From DASTBU01 sp035711845 (GTDB lineage Bacteria; Acidobacteriota; Vicinamibacteria; Vicinamibacterales; 2-12-FULL-66-21), in contig DASTBU010000142.1 in the NCBI GenBank assembly GCA_035711845.1, positions 1 through 27,001 of the forward strand: 27,001 bases of DNA, given 5' to 3'. The notes beneath the pieces are model-generated. The model was not told the origin of the DNA and made no database searches. It was given only the letters and a program-made list of their open reading frames with translations. This document shows, piece after piece, positions 7,245 to 13,992 of this stretch. A program made the position numbers and the translations under genes. Every line of letters starts with the position of its first letter. Within the stretch, counting starts at the first letter, position 1.

Positions 7245-7470
7245 AGGTCCCTGGGTCCCTGGTCCCTCGGTCCTGGGTCCCTGGTCCGGGTCCCTCGGTC
7301 CTGGGTCCCTGGTCGGAGTCCCTCGGTCCTGGGTCCCTGGTCGGGGTCGCTGGTCCTCAGTCCCTGGTCCCGGCCTTGAACCGGACCTGGGCGATCCGGA
7401 CCTGGGACCGAGGACCCGGGACCCGGACGCGAGGGACCAAGGACGAAGGGACCAAGGGACCAAGGGACCG
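7245..7470. repeat. Heptamer array 3 with 28-bp higher-order repeat and inverted right half
   Basis: The left half consists of 7-bp units related to TCCCTGG. Three 28-bp (4 x 7) copies are in register at 7264-7291, 7292-7319 and 7320-7347, each CCCTCGG, TCCTGGG, TCCCTGG, then a variable heptamer (TCCGGGT, TCGGAGT, TCGGGGT). From about 7400 the units appear in the opposite orientation (GGGACCGAGGACCC, then AGGGACC and AAGGGACC copies), so the two halves are imperfect inverted repeats. The array fills most of the 298-base space between the DsrE2 start and the outer-membrane protein stop. Confidence 0.92.
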
Positions 7471-7478
7471 TTCGGTCT

Positions 7479-8078
7479 TTAGAAGCGGAATCCGACGCCG
7501 AAGCGGACCTGGTTGACGCTGAAGTCACCGCCGGTGAGCAGGGATTGCAGCGACTCCCCGGCCATGATCTTCTTGTAGCGATATCCGAGGTCCATGAACA
7601 CGGGGCCCCCCTGGACGATCACCCCGCCGCCGACGCCGACGAGCGGCTCGGTGCGATCGAAGAACCCGAGCCCGGCGTTGATCCAGTCGTCGGCGGACCC
7701 GGCGCCGTCGAACCCGGTTCGCAGGCGCGCGAAGCCGGCCGTAGCTTCCGCGTACGGGCGAACGGCGCGGTTCGACGAACCGATGATCCGGACGCCGCCT
7801 TCGCCATACCATGCGGACACCCGGAGATCGACCGGCGTGAAGTCGAGGATGTCGTCGATGAGCGACGGCATGACGTCGGTCATCCGGCCGCCTTCGCCGA
7901 TGATCTGGAAATTGTCCGACAGCGGGATCGCGACGCCGCCGCCGAACGTGGAGCTGCTGGCCACATCGCCGAAGGTCAGCCCGCCGAAGCCCTGTATCTG
8001 ACCGCTCTGCGCACTCGCCGCCGGCGGCAGTACGAGCGCGAGCGCGAAGGTCGATAGGACGATGGGGAATCGTCGCAT
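7479..8078 (-). CDS. Outer-membrane beta-barrel protein, small porin-like
   Basis: Predicted 199 aa. The signal peptide is MRRFPIVLSTFALALVLPPAASAQ with likely cleavage after ASA. The mature part alternates hydrophobic and polar residues in strand-like segments (IQGFGGLTFGDV, FGGGVAIPLSDNFQIIGEGG, VRPYAEATAGFARL, PVFMDLGYRYKKI) and ends VNQVRFGVGFRF. The terminal Phe and amphipathic last strand are typical of outer-membrane barrels inserted by BamA. It is of OmpA/OprF-barrel or opacity-protein size; the specific role is unknown. An in-frame GTG three codons upstream is possible, but the ATG at 8076-8078 has an AAAGG sequence about eight bases ahead. It is preceded by an inverted repeat at 8106-8136. 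Confidence 0.83.
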   Translation of the reverse strand: MRRFPIVLSTFALALVLPPAASAQSGQIQGFGGLTFGDVASSSTFGGGVAIPLSDNFQIIGEGGRMTDVMPSLIDDILDFTPVDLRVSAWYGEGGVRIIGSSNRAVRPYAEATAGFARLRTGFDGAGSADDWINAGLGFFDRTEPLVGVGGGVIVQGGPVFMDLGYRYKKIMAGESLQSLLTGGDFSVNQVRFGVGFRF

Positions 8079-8105
8079 CTCAGGCACCTTTCACTCTGCA
8101 GGCAA

Positions 8106-8136
8106 TGGCACTGGTGGTTCGAGCAACGCCAGTGCC
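8106..8136. promoter_or_regulatory. Inverted repeat upstream of the outer-membrane protein gene
   Basis: TGGCACTGG at 8106-8114 pairs with CCAGTGCCA at 8128-8136, giving a 9-bp perfect stem around a 13-base centre. It is about 28 bases upstream of the outer-membrane protein ATG and 130 bases after the VOC stop. There is no T-run on either strand, so a leader hairpin or operator is as likely as a terminator. The rest of the 8079-8265 space shows nothing I can identify. Confidence 0.45.
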
Positions 8137-8265
8137 ATCAAGACCATGACAGAATGGGCCTGTTTTCTACCGTTTCGTGCGCTCGGTGCCCTCTGGAGAG
8201 GACGGGCGGCGCGGCACCCGTAGACAGCCTGACGGCCTTTCGCGGCGCGGGCGTGAGGCTCGGTG

Positions 8266-9075
8266 TCACGCCTTCACGGCCATGCGACGCATGAACTCCT
8301 CCTCGGACACGTCTTCGATGTGCGTCGCGATGTACCAGTGATTGCCAGCGGGATCCTGCACACCGCATTCACGGTCCCCGTACGGCATGTCCTTGGGCTG
8401 ATAGAGCGTCGTTGCTCCGGCAGCCGCGGCGCGCGCGTGGGCGTCATCAGCGTCTGGAACGTAGAGGTGCAGCGCGCACGGCATCGGCTTCCACGGCGGC
8501 GCGCCGTCGGCGATCTCGATCATCGAGTCGTCGATCAGCATCTCCGCGTGCATCACGCTCCCGTCCTCCTTCTCGAATCGGAGCTGCTCGGTCGCGCCGA
8601 AAGCGGCTTTCATGAAGGCCATCACCGCGTCGGCGCCGCGCGCGATCAGATACGGCGTCAGCGTGTGGAAGCCCTTCGGAATGTGGCCGTTCTCCAGGCG
8701 CGTCGCCAGATACCACTGATTGCCGGCCGGGTCCTGGACCGCCGCCGCGCGGTCGCCGTAGGTCTCGTCCTTGGGAGCCTGCAGCGTGCGCGCCCCAGCA
8801 TCGACCGCCCGCTTGTAGAGTGCGTCCGTGTCCGGAGAATAGAGGTGGATCCCGCAGGGGCGCGCGGGGCACTCGGGCCTGGCTTCGCCGATCTCGACGA
8901 GCGAATCGCCGATCTGGAGGACGCCGTGGCCGATGGTGCCGTCCGCGTTCTTCGTGCACTCCTGCACGGTGGCGCCGAGCGCGCGCTCGAGGAACTCTGC
9001 GAGCCGGCCTGCGCCGCTGGCCGAGATGCCGGGCGTGACCGCACGATAGCCTTTCGGACGATAGTCGAGTTTCAT
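8266..9075 (-). CDS. Tandem VOC (glyoxalase/PhnB-like) domain protein
   Basis: Predicted 269 aa made of two homologous vicinal-oxygen-chelate domains of about 135 aa. Matching segments appear twice: GYRAVTPGI.../GFHTLTPYLI..., PCGIHLYSPD.../PCALHLYVPD..., DETYGDRAAAVQDPAGNQWYLATR.../DMPYGDRECGVQDPAGNHWYIATH. This is the PhnB/3-demethylubiquinone-methyltransferase-like branch, in which many members have unknown substrates; true glyoxalase or bleomycin-resistance activity cannot be assumed. The start is well set: AGGAAGGAG lies just upstream of the ATG at 9073-9075, and a longer frame is therefore unnecessary. Bases 8840-8860 of this gene recur exactly in the intergenic patchwork at 1854-1874. 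Confidence 0.9.
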   Translation of the reverse strand: MKLDYRPKGYRAVTPGISASGAGRLAEFLERALGATVQECTKNADGTIGHGVLQIGDSLVEIGEARPECPARPCGIHLYSPDTDALYKRAVDAGARTLQAPKDETYGDRAAAVQDPAGNQWYLATRLENGHIPKGFHTLTPYLIARGADAVMAFMKAAFGATEQLRFEKEDGSVMHAEMLIDDSMIEIADGAPPWKPMPCALHLYVPDADDAHARAAAAGATTLYQPKDMPYGDRECGVQDPAGNHWYIATHIEDVSEEEFMRRMAVKA

Positions 9076-9173
9076 GTCTGGCTCCTTCCTGGGTCGCACG
9101 TCGATTGACCTGACCAACCCTGCCCTCAGTCTCGTTCAGACCGGTTGACAGGGTCTTGGAAGTTTTTCCCGCC

Positions 9174-10073
9174 CTATTCGGCGACGCTGAGGCTGTTGGG
9201 GTATCGGAGGGACTGGAGATATTCTCCCGGCGTGAGGCCACTGAGCTCCTTGAACTCAGCCGTCATGTGCGGCTGGTCGTAGTAGCCGGCATCGAAGGCC
9301 ACGTCGGCCAGCGATGCCGCGCCGCCGGAGAGCTGATCCAGGGCGCGCCGGAACCGGGTGATCCGCGCGTACTGTTTGGCGGTGACGCCGACCTGCTCGC
9401 GGAAGGCGGCCGCCATGCGGTTGCTCGACAATCCCGCGCGCTCGCGCAGCGACGAGATCGAAACGGCCCCGCCTCGCTGGCGGATTTGATCGACCGTCCA
9501 GGCCACAGCGGGGTCCGCCCTGATGCCGCGGCGCAGCCGCGACTCGATCCACCCCGCTGCCCGCGCGAAGCAGGCGCGCGGCCCCGTCGCCTCCGCGCAC
9601 GCATCCTGGAGCTCGGCGGCCGCGTGACCTACGAGATCTTCCAGATCGACGGTCAGGCCGGCCACTTCGTGCATCGGCCGCCCGAACAGCGCGTACGCGC
9701 CTGCGACCGTCAGGCGAATTCCGAGGATGGTGGTCTCGTGGCCCGGCGCCTCGATGACGATGGGACCGAGCTGCACGCCGGTCACGCAGGTGTCGGGACA
9801 TATCGAGCCGCGATCGCCTTCGATGACCCGGTAACGAGCGCCGAGATGAACGATGATTTCGAGCAGCCCGCTGGGGAAGGTCCGCTCGCGCAGGGAGATC
9901 ATGGAGCCGTCGAAGTGCCACATGAACTCGACGATGCCCGTCAGGGGAGAGGGCCTGGCCTCGCAGAGAACCCAATGGCCGAGCGAGCACTCCACCTCGC
10001 GCGTGGACATATTCAGGCTTCGAGCCCGATCGGCCGGATCGACGGAGCTGAGCGCCGCAGCAGACTCCCCCAT
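9174..10073 (-). CDS. AraC-family transcriptional regulator
   Basis: Predicted 299 aa. The C-terminal third (about 195-285) is the double helix-turn-helix of AraC regulators: SISSLRERAGLSSNRMAAAF is the first HTH and SLADVAFDAGYYDQPHMTAEF the second, followed by the LTPGEYL signature end. The N-terminal part (GIVEFMWHFDG, FPSGLLEIIVHLG) resembles the sensing domain that precedes AraC domains in many soil bacteria (DUF6597-like). Its ligand and target genes are not known. No good Shine-Dalgarno precedes the ATG at 10073; an in-frame ATG at 10010 (MSTREVE) is a reasonable alternative. It is the last of three closely packed genes and begins 14 bases after the methyltransferase stop. Confidence 0.88.
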   Translation of the reverse strand: MGESAAALSSVDPADRARSLNMSTREVECSLGHWVLCEARPSPLTGIVEFMWHFDGSMISLRERTFPSGLLEIIVHLGARYRVIEGDRGSICPDTCVTGVQLGPIVIEAPGHETTILGIRLTVAGAYALFGRPMHEVAGLTVDLEDLVGHAAAELQDACAEATGPRACFARAAGWIESRLRRGIRADPAVAWTVDQIRQRGGAVSISSLRERAGLSSNRMAAAFREQVGVTAKQYARITRFRRALDQLSGGAASLADVAFDAGYYDQPHMTAEFKELSGLTPGEYLQSLRYPNSLSVAE

Positions 10074-10087
10074 GGGTGAGGACCAGT

Positions 10088-10909
10088 CTACGCCGGTCTT
10101 CGGCCGAACGTCACCACGAACTCCCCGGGAATCCCGTAGACCGAACCGTTCCGGAACGGATCGATGGAGGCAAGATATTCGGCATGCGCCTGCTCGCGCA
10201 CGTGGTCCTCGAATCGGGAATGCGCGAGCGCGACCGGGCCACCGGCAAACGCCGCACCCACGGCGTCGTCCGCCGACTCGTACCGCAGAATCGTGGAGAT
10301 GCGTTCCGAGCGCACGTCGGAAAAGCCGGCTTCGGCCGCAACCTGGCTCAGGCAATCGCCGGTGCCGAGCTGGAAGAACATCGGGCATACTTCCGATTGA
10401 ACGCGCGCGTCGACGATCGGGAAGATCTCCGCCCAGCCGCAGTTCTTCCGCGCGCCCCAGACCGCGGCGACCATACGCCCGCCGGGCGTCAGCACGCGGA
10501 GCATCTCTCGCAGGGCGGCCACCGGATCGGGAACGTACATCAGCCCGAGCGCGCAGAGCGCGACGTCGAACGTGTGGTCTGGTAGCCGCAGATCCTCGGC
10601 ATCCGTTCGCAGCGTCGTAACGGTGCGCAGCCCGCGGCGTGCCGCCTCCGCAGCGACTGCGGACACCATCGCTTCCGAGATGTCGGTCGCCACGAGTGTG
10701 CCCGACGGTGCGACGGCTTCGGCTGCAGGAAAACTGACGAGCCCCGTCCCGCACGCGACATCGAGAACGCGCTCGCCCGGCTGCAACGCGGCCAGCGCGA
10801 AGAGGTGCTCCCGGGCGGGCGCCAGCTGCTCCTGCCAGTACCGTTCGTAGTGCGGCGCGGCCTTGTCCCAGCCGTAGCGCTGGATGCGCCGTTGCAGCTT
10901 CGCTTCCAT
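10088..10909 (-). CDS. Class I SAM-dependent methyltransferase (UbiE/Methyltransf_11 type)
   Basis: Predicted 273 aa. Motif I is VLDVACGTG at 48-56, motif II ends with Asp76 (LVATDIS), the adenine-contacting acidic motif is TDAEDLRLP, and motif III-like sequence is MLRVLTPGGRMVAAVWG. The arrangement YWQEQLAPAREHLF before motif I and a helical insertion after motif IV are common in UbiE-like small-molecule methyltransferases. The substrate is unknown. The ATG at 10907-10909 follows the OsmC stop with a one-base gap, so the two are almost certainly co-transcribed. The larger upstream frame overlaps OsmC and is not used. Confidence 0.9.
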   Translation of the reverse strand: MEAKLQRRIQRYGWDKAAPHYERYWQEQLAPAREHLFALAALQPGERVLDVACGTGLVSFPAAEAVAPSGTLVATDISEAMVSAVAAEAARRGLRTVTTLRTDAEDLRLPDHTFDVALCALGLMYVPDPVAALREMLRVLTPGGRMVAAVWGARKNCGWAEIFPIVDARVQSEVCPMFFQLGTGDCLSQVAAEAGFSDVRSERISTILRYESADDAVGAAFAGGPVALAHSRFEDHVREQAHAEYLASIDPFRNGSVYGIPGEFVVTFGRRPA

Positions 10910-10910
10910 C

Positions 10911-11429
10911 TCAGCCCTGCAGCGCCGAAATGCGCAGCTGGCGGCGAACGTCGTGAGCGCGCGCGAAGACATCCCGGTACGGGCTGTACCGATCGGCGGT
11001 GTCGATGACTCGGCGAACGTCTTCCTCGGACGCGGGGCTCGCCACGGTGACGAGGTAGCGCACCTGCGTGTAGCCGGGTGGCACGTCGTCTGCGACGCCG
11101 AGCTCCCCGCGGCTGTCGTAGTCCGCCTCCACCTCGACTTCCAGCGCGTCGATCCGAACCCCCAGCCGTGCCGCCCACATCGCGTAGCCGAGCGCCAGAC
11201 AGGACCCGAGCGCGCCGCGCCCGATGACGCCCGGGTTGGGACCGGCACCCGTGCCCCCTGACTTCTCGCTCATAGCGACGGTGAGCGACCACGGCCCTTC
11301 CGTCACCTCGCATTCCAGCCCCGGCTTCAGCCGGACCGTAGTGCGCGCGGTGTTCTGGCCGACGGAGGGACGCAGGGTCACCGCCTTGACCTTCCGTTCG
11401 AGGATCGTGCGAATCTCTTCGTTGTCCAT
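10911..11429 (-). CDS. OsmC-family protein lacking the usual second cysteine
   Basis: Predicted 172 aa. The OsmC/Ohr fold is indicated by GVIGRGALGSCLALGYAMWA with Cys77 at the centre of the core helix, followed by IDALEVEVEADYDSRGELG and a C-terminal VRRVIDTADRYSPYRDVF segment. In peroxidase members a second cysteine lies in the last motif (about 'A..YCPV'); here it reads DRYSPYRD, so the two-cysteine peroxidatic mechanism seems absent. It may be one of the many single-cysteine OsmC proteins of unknown activity. The ATG at 11427-11429 has AGG about seven bases upstream. A TACAAT hexamer (reverse strand of 11463-11468) could be a -10 box, with no clear -35. First gene of the OsmC-methyltransferase-AraC group. 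Confidence 0.86.
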   Translation of the reverse strand: MDNEEIRTILERKVKAVTLRPSVGQNTARTTVRLKPGLECEVTEGPWSLTVAMSEKSGGTGAGPNPGVIGRGALGSCLALGYAMWAARLGVRIDALEVEVEADYDSRGELGVADDVPPGYTQVRYLVTVASPASEEDVRRVIDTADRYSPYRDVFARAHDVRRQLRISALQG

Positions 11430-11539
11430 ACTTGAACCTGGAATGTGAATCACCTCGGGATGATTGTAGTTCAGCGTGCGACGCCGGCCACCCGGCAAAA
11501 CTGCTGCCCTTCCTCGCAGGCTGCGAGTACCATAGACGC

Positions 11540-12466
11540 GTGACGCTCCCCCGGCCTCCCGTCGCGGTGCTGGCGCTGGCCCTCTCGGCAGCTGTCACCC
11601 TTTCAGCCCAGGTTACGCGCGACAATCGCGTCCTGCGATCCGGGGTCGACATGGTGATGGTCACGGCAACCGTGCTCGACGCCGAGGGCCGCTTGGTCAC
11701 CGGCCTTCCACGAGAGGCCTTCGAGATCTACGAAGATGGCGATCGGCAGGTGGTCAGGCAGTTCACGCACGAGCGGGTGCCGATCGGGCTGGGGCTGCTG
11801 CTCGACATCAGCGACAGCATGTTCGGGCAGCGGATCCTCGATGCGCGGGCAACTGTCGAGCGATTCCTGCTCGAGTTGCTCAGCAAAGACGACGAATTCT
11901 TCGTGCTGGCGTTCAACCACGAACCACACCTGCTCACGCGGTGGACCACCGAGGCCGACGTCGTACGCCGCGCGCTCGACCACGTCAGGCCGACGGGCGG
12001 TACGGCGATGTACGACGCGCTCGTCCACGCGATGCCGATGATCGCGCAGCGCAATCGCGAGCGCGCCGCGATCGTCCTCGTCTCGGATGGGGCCGACACC
12101 GCCAGCGACGCCAGCCTGAAGGACGTGCGAACGGCGCTGCTTCGGAGCGACGCGTTCGTCTATGCTGTGGCGATCGACTCGCCGAAAACGCAGGCGATCA
12201 ACACCCGGGTGAACCCCGCAGCGCTCGGGGAGATCACGAGCCAGAGCGGCGGGCACACGGCCGTGGTCCGCGACGCCGACGAGCTGGCCGCCGCCACTGC
12301 CCGCATCGCGGAAGAGCTCAACAGTCAGTACGTGCTCGGCTACTCCTCACCCCGCGCCACCGACGGCAAATACCACAGCATCCGTGTCGCCCTGACTTCG
12401 CCCGGCCACCGCGTCCGCGCGCGCAACGGCTACGTTGCGACGATGAGGTCGAGTCGAAGCAAGTAA
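11540..12466 (+). CDS. Secreted VWFA-related Acidobacterial-type protein
   Basis: Predicted 308 aa starting with GTG. The N-terminus VTLPRPPVAVLALALSAAVTLSAQ is a signal peptide. A short beta domain (DMVMVTATVLDAEGRLVTGL, FEIYEDGDRQVVRQF) is followed by a von Willebrand A domain with the metal site: DISDS at 89-93, TGGTAMYDAL, and VLVSDGADT. The layout matches the VWFA-related domain (TIGR03436-like) that is expanded in Acidobacteria; the function is presumably adhesion or protein assembly at the envelope, but is not known. A longer frame begins at 11432, but the signal peptide places the start at 11540; no strong Shine-Dalgarno is seen. Bases 12244-12271 (SGGHTAVVR) recur exactly at 1825-1852. 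Confidence 0.85.
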   Translation: MTLPRPPVAVLALALSAAVTLSAQVTRDNRVLRSGVDMVMVTATVLDAEGRLVTGLPREAFEIYEDGDRQVVRQFTHERVPIGLGLLLDISDSMFGQRILDARATVERFLLELLSKDDEFFVLAFNHEPHLLTRWTTEADVVRRALDHVRPTGGTAMYDALVHAMPMIAQRNRERAAIVLVSDGADTASDASLKDVRTALLRSDAFVYAVAIDSPKTQAINTRVNPAALGEITSQSGGHTAVVRDADELAAATARIAEELNSQYVLGYSSPRATDGKYHSIRVALTSPGHRVRARNGYVATMRSSRSK

Positions 12467-12469
12467 GTA

Positions 12470-12628
12470 TCACGTACGACGTGCGATGTGCGACGGTGCG
12501 ACGTGCTACTTGTCACGTGCACGTCGCACGTGGCACGTCGCACCTGACAAGTCGCACGTCGCACGTCGCACCTGACAAGTGGCACGTCGCACCGTCGCAC
12601 GTCGCACGTCGTACGTGACAAGTAGCAC
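12470..12628. repeat. Heptamer array 4 (GTCGCAC) forming a long inverted repeat between convergent genes
   Basis: Units of GTCGCAC and variants fill the space between two convergent stop codons. Bases 12470-12497 pair with 12591-12618 (28 bp, one mismatch). A second arm pair, 12503-12518 with 12613-12628, is a perfect 16-bp inverted repeat. Inside, CCTGACAAGT recurs at 12543-12552 and 12571-12580, exactly 28 bases (4 x 7) apart. The structure begins three bases after the VWA stop and ends one base before the M20 stop codon, so RNA from either strand could fold into a long hairpin and act as a bidirectional terminator. There is no T-run. Confidence 0.88.
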
Positions 12629-12629
12629 C

Positions 12630-13931
12630 TTATCTTCCCACCCGATACAACAACAACACCGCCCGCTTCGTCTGGGTGGGGAGCGTCCTCAGATCCGCTG
12701 TCTCGTTCACGGTGTGGCCGCCGTCGCCCATCAGGCCGATCCCGTCGAGGATCATTGGCACGTGTCCCGCCACGAACGAGACGTCGGCGGCGCCGGCGAG
12801 ATCGGGATTGACGGCCGTCACCGGCCCGGTGCCGGCGTCGCGGCTCGCCTGGTCGTACATCGCGAGCAGCCGGCGATTGCCGTCGGTCGGCGCCAGCGGA
12901 GGATATCCATCCTCGAATGCGATCGTCGCCGTCGTGTGGAGCAGCGAGGCCGAGACGATCTCCGCCATCTTCGCTCGGGCGGCCGCGAACTGCTCGACTG
13001 ACAGCGCGCGAAGATCGCCGGACACGATGGCGTGCTCGGCAATCACGTTGTCCTTGCCGAAGGCCGAGCCGCGCGCCTGCACCGAATCGAACTCGACCTG
13101 CGTGCCCCCGAGAATGGCCGCAGGATTGAACGTCAGGTGTTCCTGGCCCGCCAGCGCCTCCCGGAATGCGTTGACGAGGCGGGCGGCCTCGAAGACGGCG
13201 CCATAGCCGATATCGCTGCGGAAGATCTGCGACGAATGCGCCGGCGTCCCCTTGACCCGCACAAGCCAGGCGCTCGTGCCCCGTCGGCCAATCACCGCTG
13301 TCTTCGGATCGCCGTCGCCGTCCTCGAAGCCGACCGCCGCGGCGGCGCCCTTCGCGGCCTCGACCAGCGCCTCTCGCGCCACCGACTGCGGGTCGCCGGC
13401 CGATTCCTCGTCGCCTGTCATGACGACCGTGACGTTCATGGATTTCAGCGCGCCGGCCGCTTCGAGGGCCTTCAGCGCATGAATCATGACGACGTTGCCA
13501 CCCTTCATGTCGATGATTCCGGGGCCGCGGGCGGCCGTGTCTCTGATCCGCTCGAACTTCTGAAACGGGCTGTCGGGCTCGAAGACAGTATCGAGATGTC
13601 CGATGAGCAGCAGCTTGGGGCCCGGCCCGGCGTGTTCGGCCACCAGGTGGCCGGCCCGCTTGAAGGGCGTGCCGTCGATCCAGCGGGTCGCGAAGCCCAG
13701 TCGGCCCAGCTCAGCGCCGAAGAGCTTGGCGACCTCGCGCACGCCGGCGAAGTTCTGCGTCCCGCTGTTGATGTTCACCGCCCGCTCCAGCAGCGCCAGC
13801 GCCTCGGCCTGCTGCGCATCCACGTGCCTCAGAAGGGCCTGTTCTTCAGGCGACATCACCTGCCTCGCTTGTGATGGAACGACAATGCCGGCGGCCACCA
13901 GCGCCAGGACGGCAGCGATCTGCTTGAACAC
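12630..13931 (-). CDS. Secreted M20-family metallopeptidase (glutamate carboxypeptidase-like)
   Basis: Predicted 433 aa starting with GTG, set by a GGAGG at 13937-13941 five bases upstream and by the signal peptide VFKQIAAVLALVAAGIVVPSQA. Metal and catalytic residues of the M20 family are present: GHLDTV with His112 and Asp114, GIIDMKGG with bridging Asp141, GDEESAGDP with Glu175 and Glu176, and GGHTVNE with His406. The dimerisation lid lies at about 210-330 (GRRGTSAWLVRVKGTPAHSS). The protein resembles carboxypeptidase G2-like enzymes, which remove C-terminal amino acids from peptides or acylated amino acids. It lies 61 bases after the histidine kinase on the same strand and may belong to the same transcription unit as the peptide-binding protein upstream. 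Confidence 0.9.
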   Translation of the reverse strand: MFKQIAAVLALVAAGIVVPSQARQVMSPEEQALLRHVDAQQAEALALLERAVNINSGTQNFAGVREVAKLFGAELGRLGFATRWIDGTPFKRAGHLVAEHAGPGPKLLLIGHLDTVFEPDSPFQKFERIRDTAARGPGIIDMKGGNVVMIHALKALEAAGALKSMNVTVVMTGDEESAGDPQSVAREALVEAAKGAAAAVGFEDGDGDPKTAVIGRRGTSAWLVRVKGTPAHSSQIFRSDIGYGAVFEAARLVNAFREALAGQEHLTFNPAAILGGTQVEFDSVQARGSAFGKDNVIAEHAIVSGDLRALSVEQFAAARAKMAEIVSASLLHTTATIAFEDGYPPLAPTDGNRRLLAMYDQASRDAGTGPVTAVNPDLAGAADVSFVAGHVPMILDGIGLMGDGGHTVNETADLRTLPTQTKRAVLLLYRVGR

Positions 13932-13992
13932 GGATACCTCCGACTGCGTGGGATTCGGTTGAGTCGCCGGCGGCGTGCTCCGGGCGGGAACT

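Noticed and set aside
7221..7516. Open frames encoding Gly-Pro-Arg-rich peptides through heptamer array 3
   Set aside because: The peptides simply translate the repeat in each frame on both strands. The GTG with a strong ribosome site at 7188-7194 shows that DsrE2 starts after the array.
12470..12628. CRISPR array
   Set aside because: The repeats are 7 bp in continuous register with no unique spacers, and no cas genes are present. The same applies to the other four arrays.
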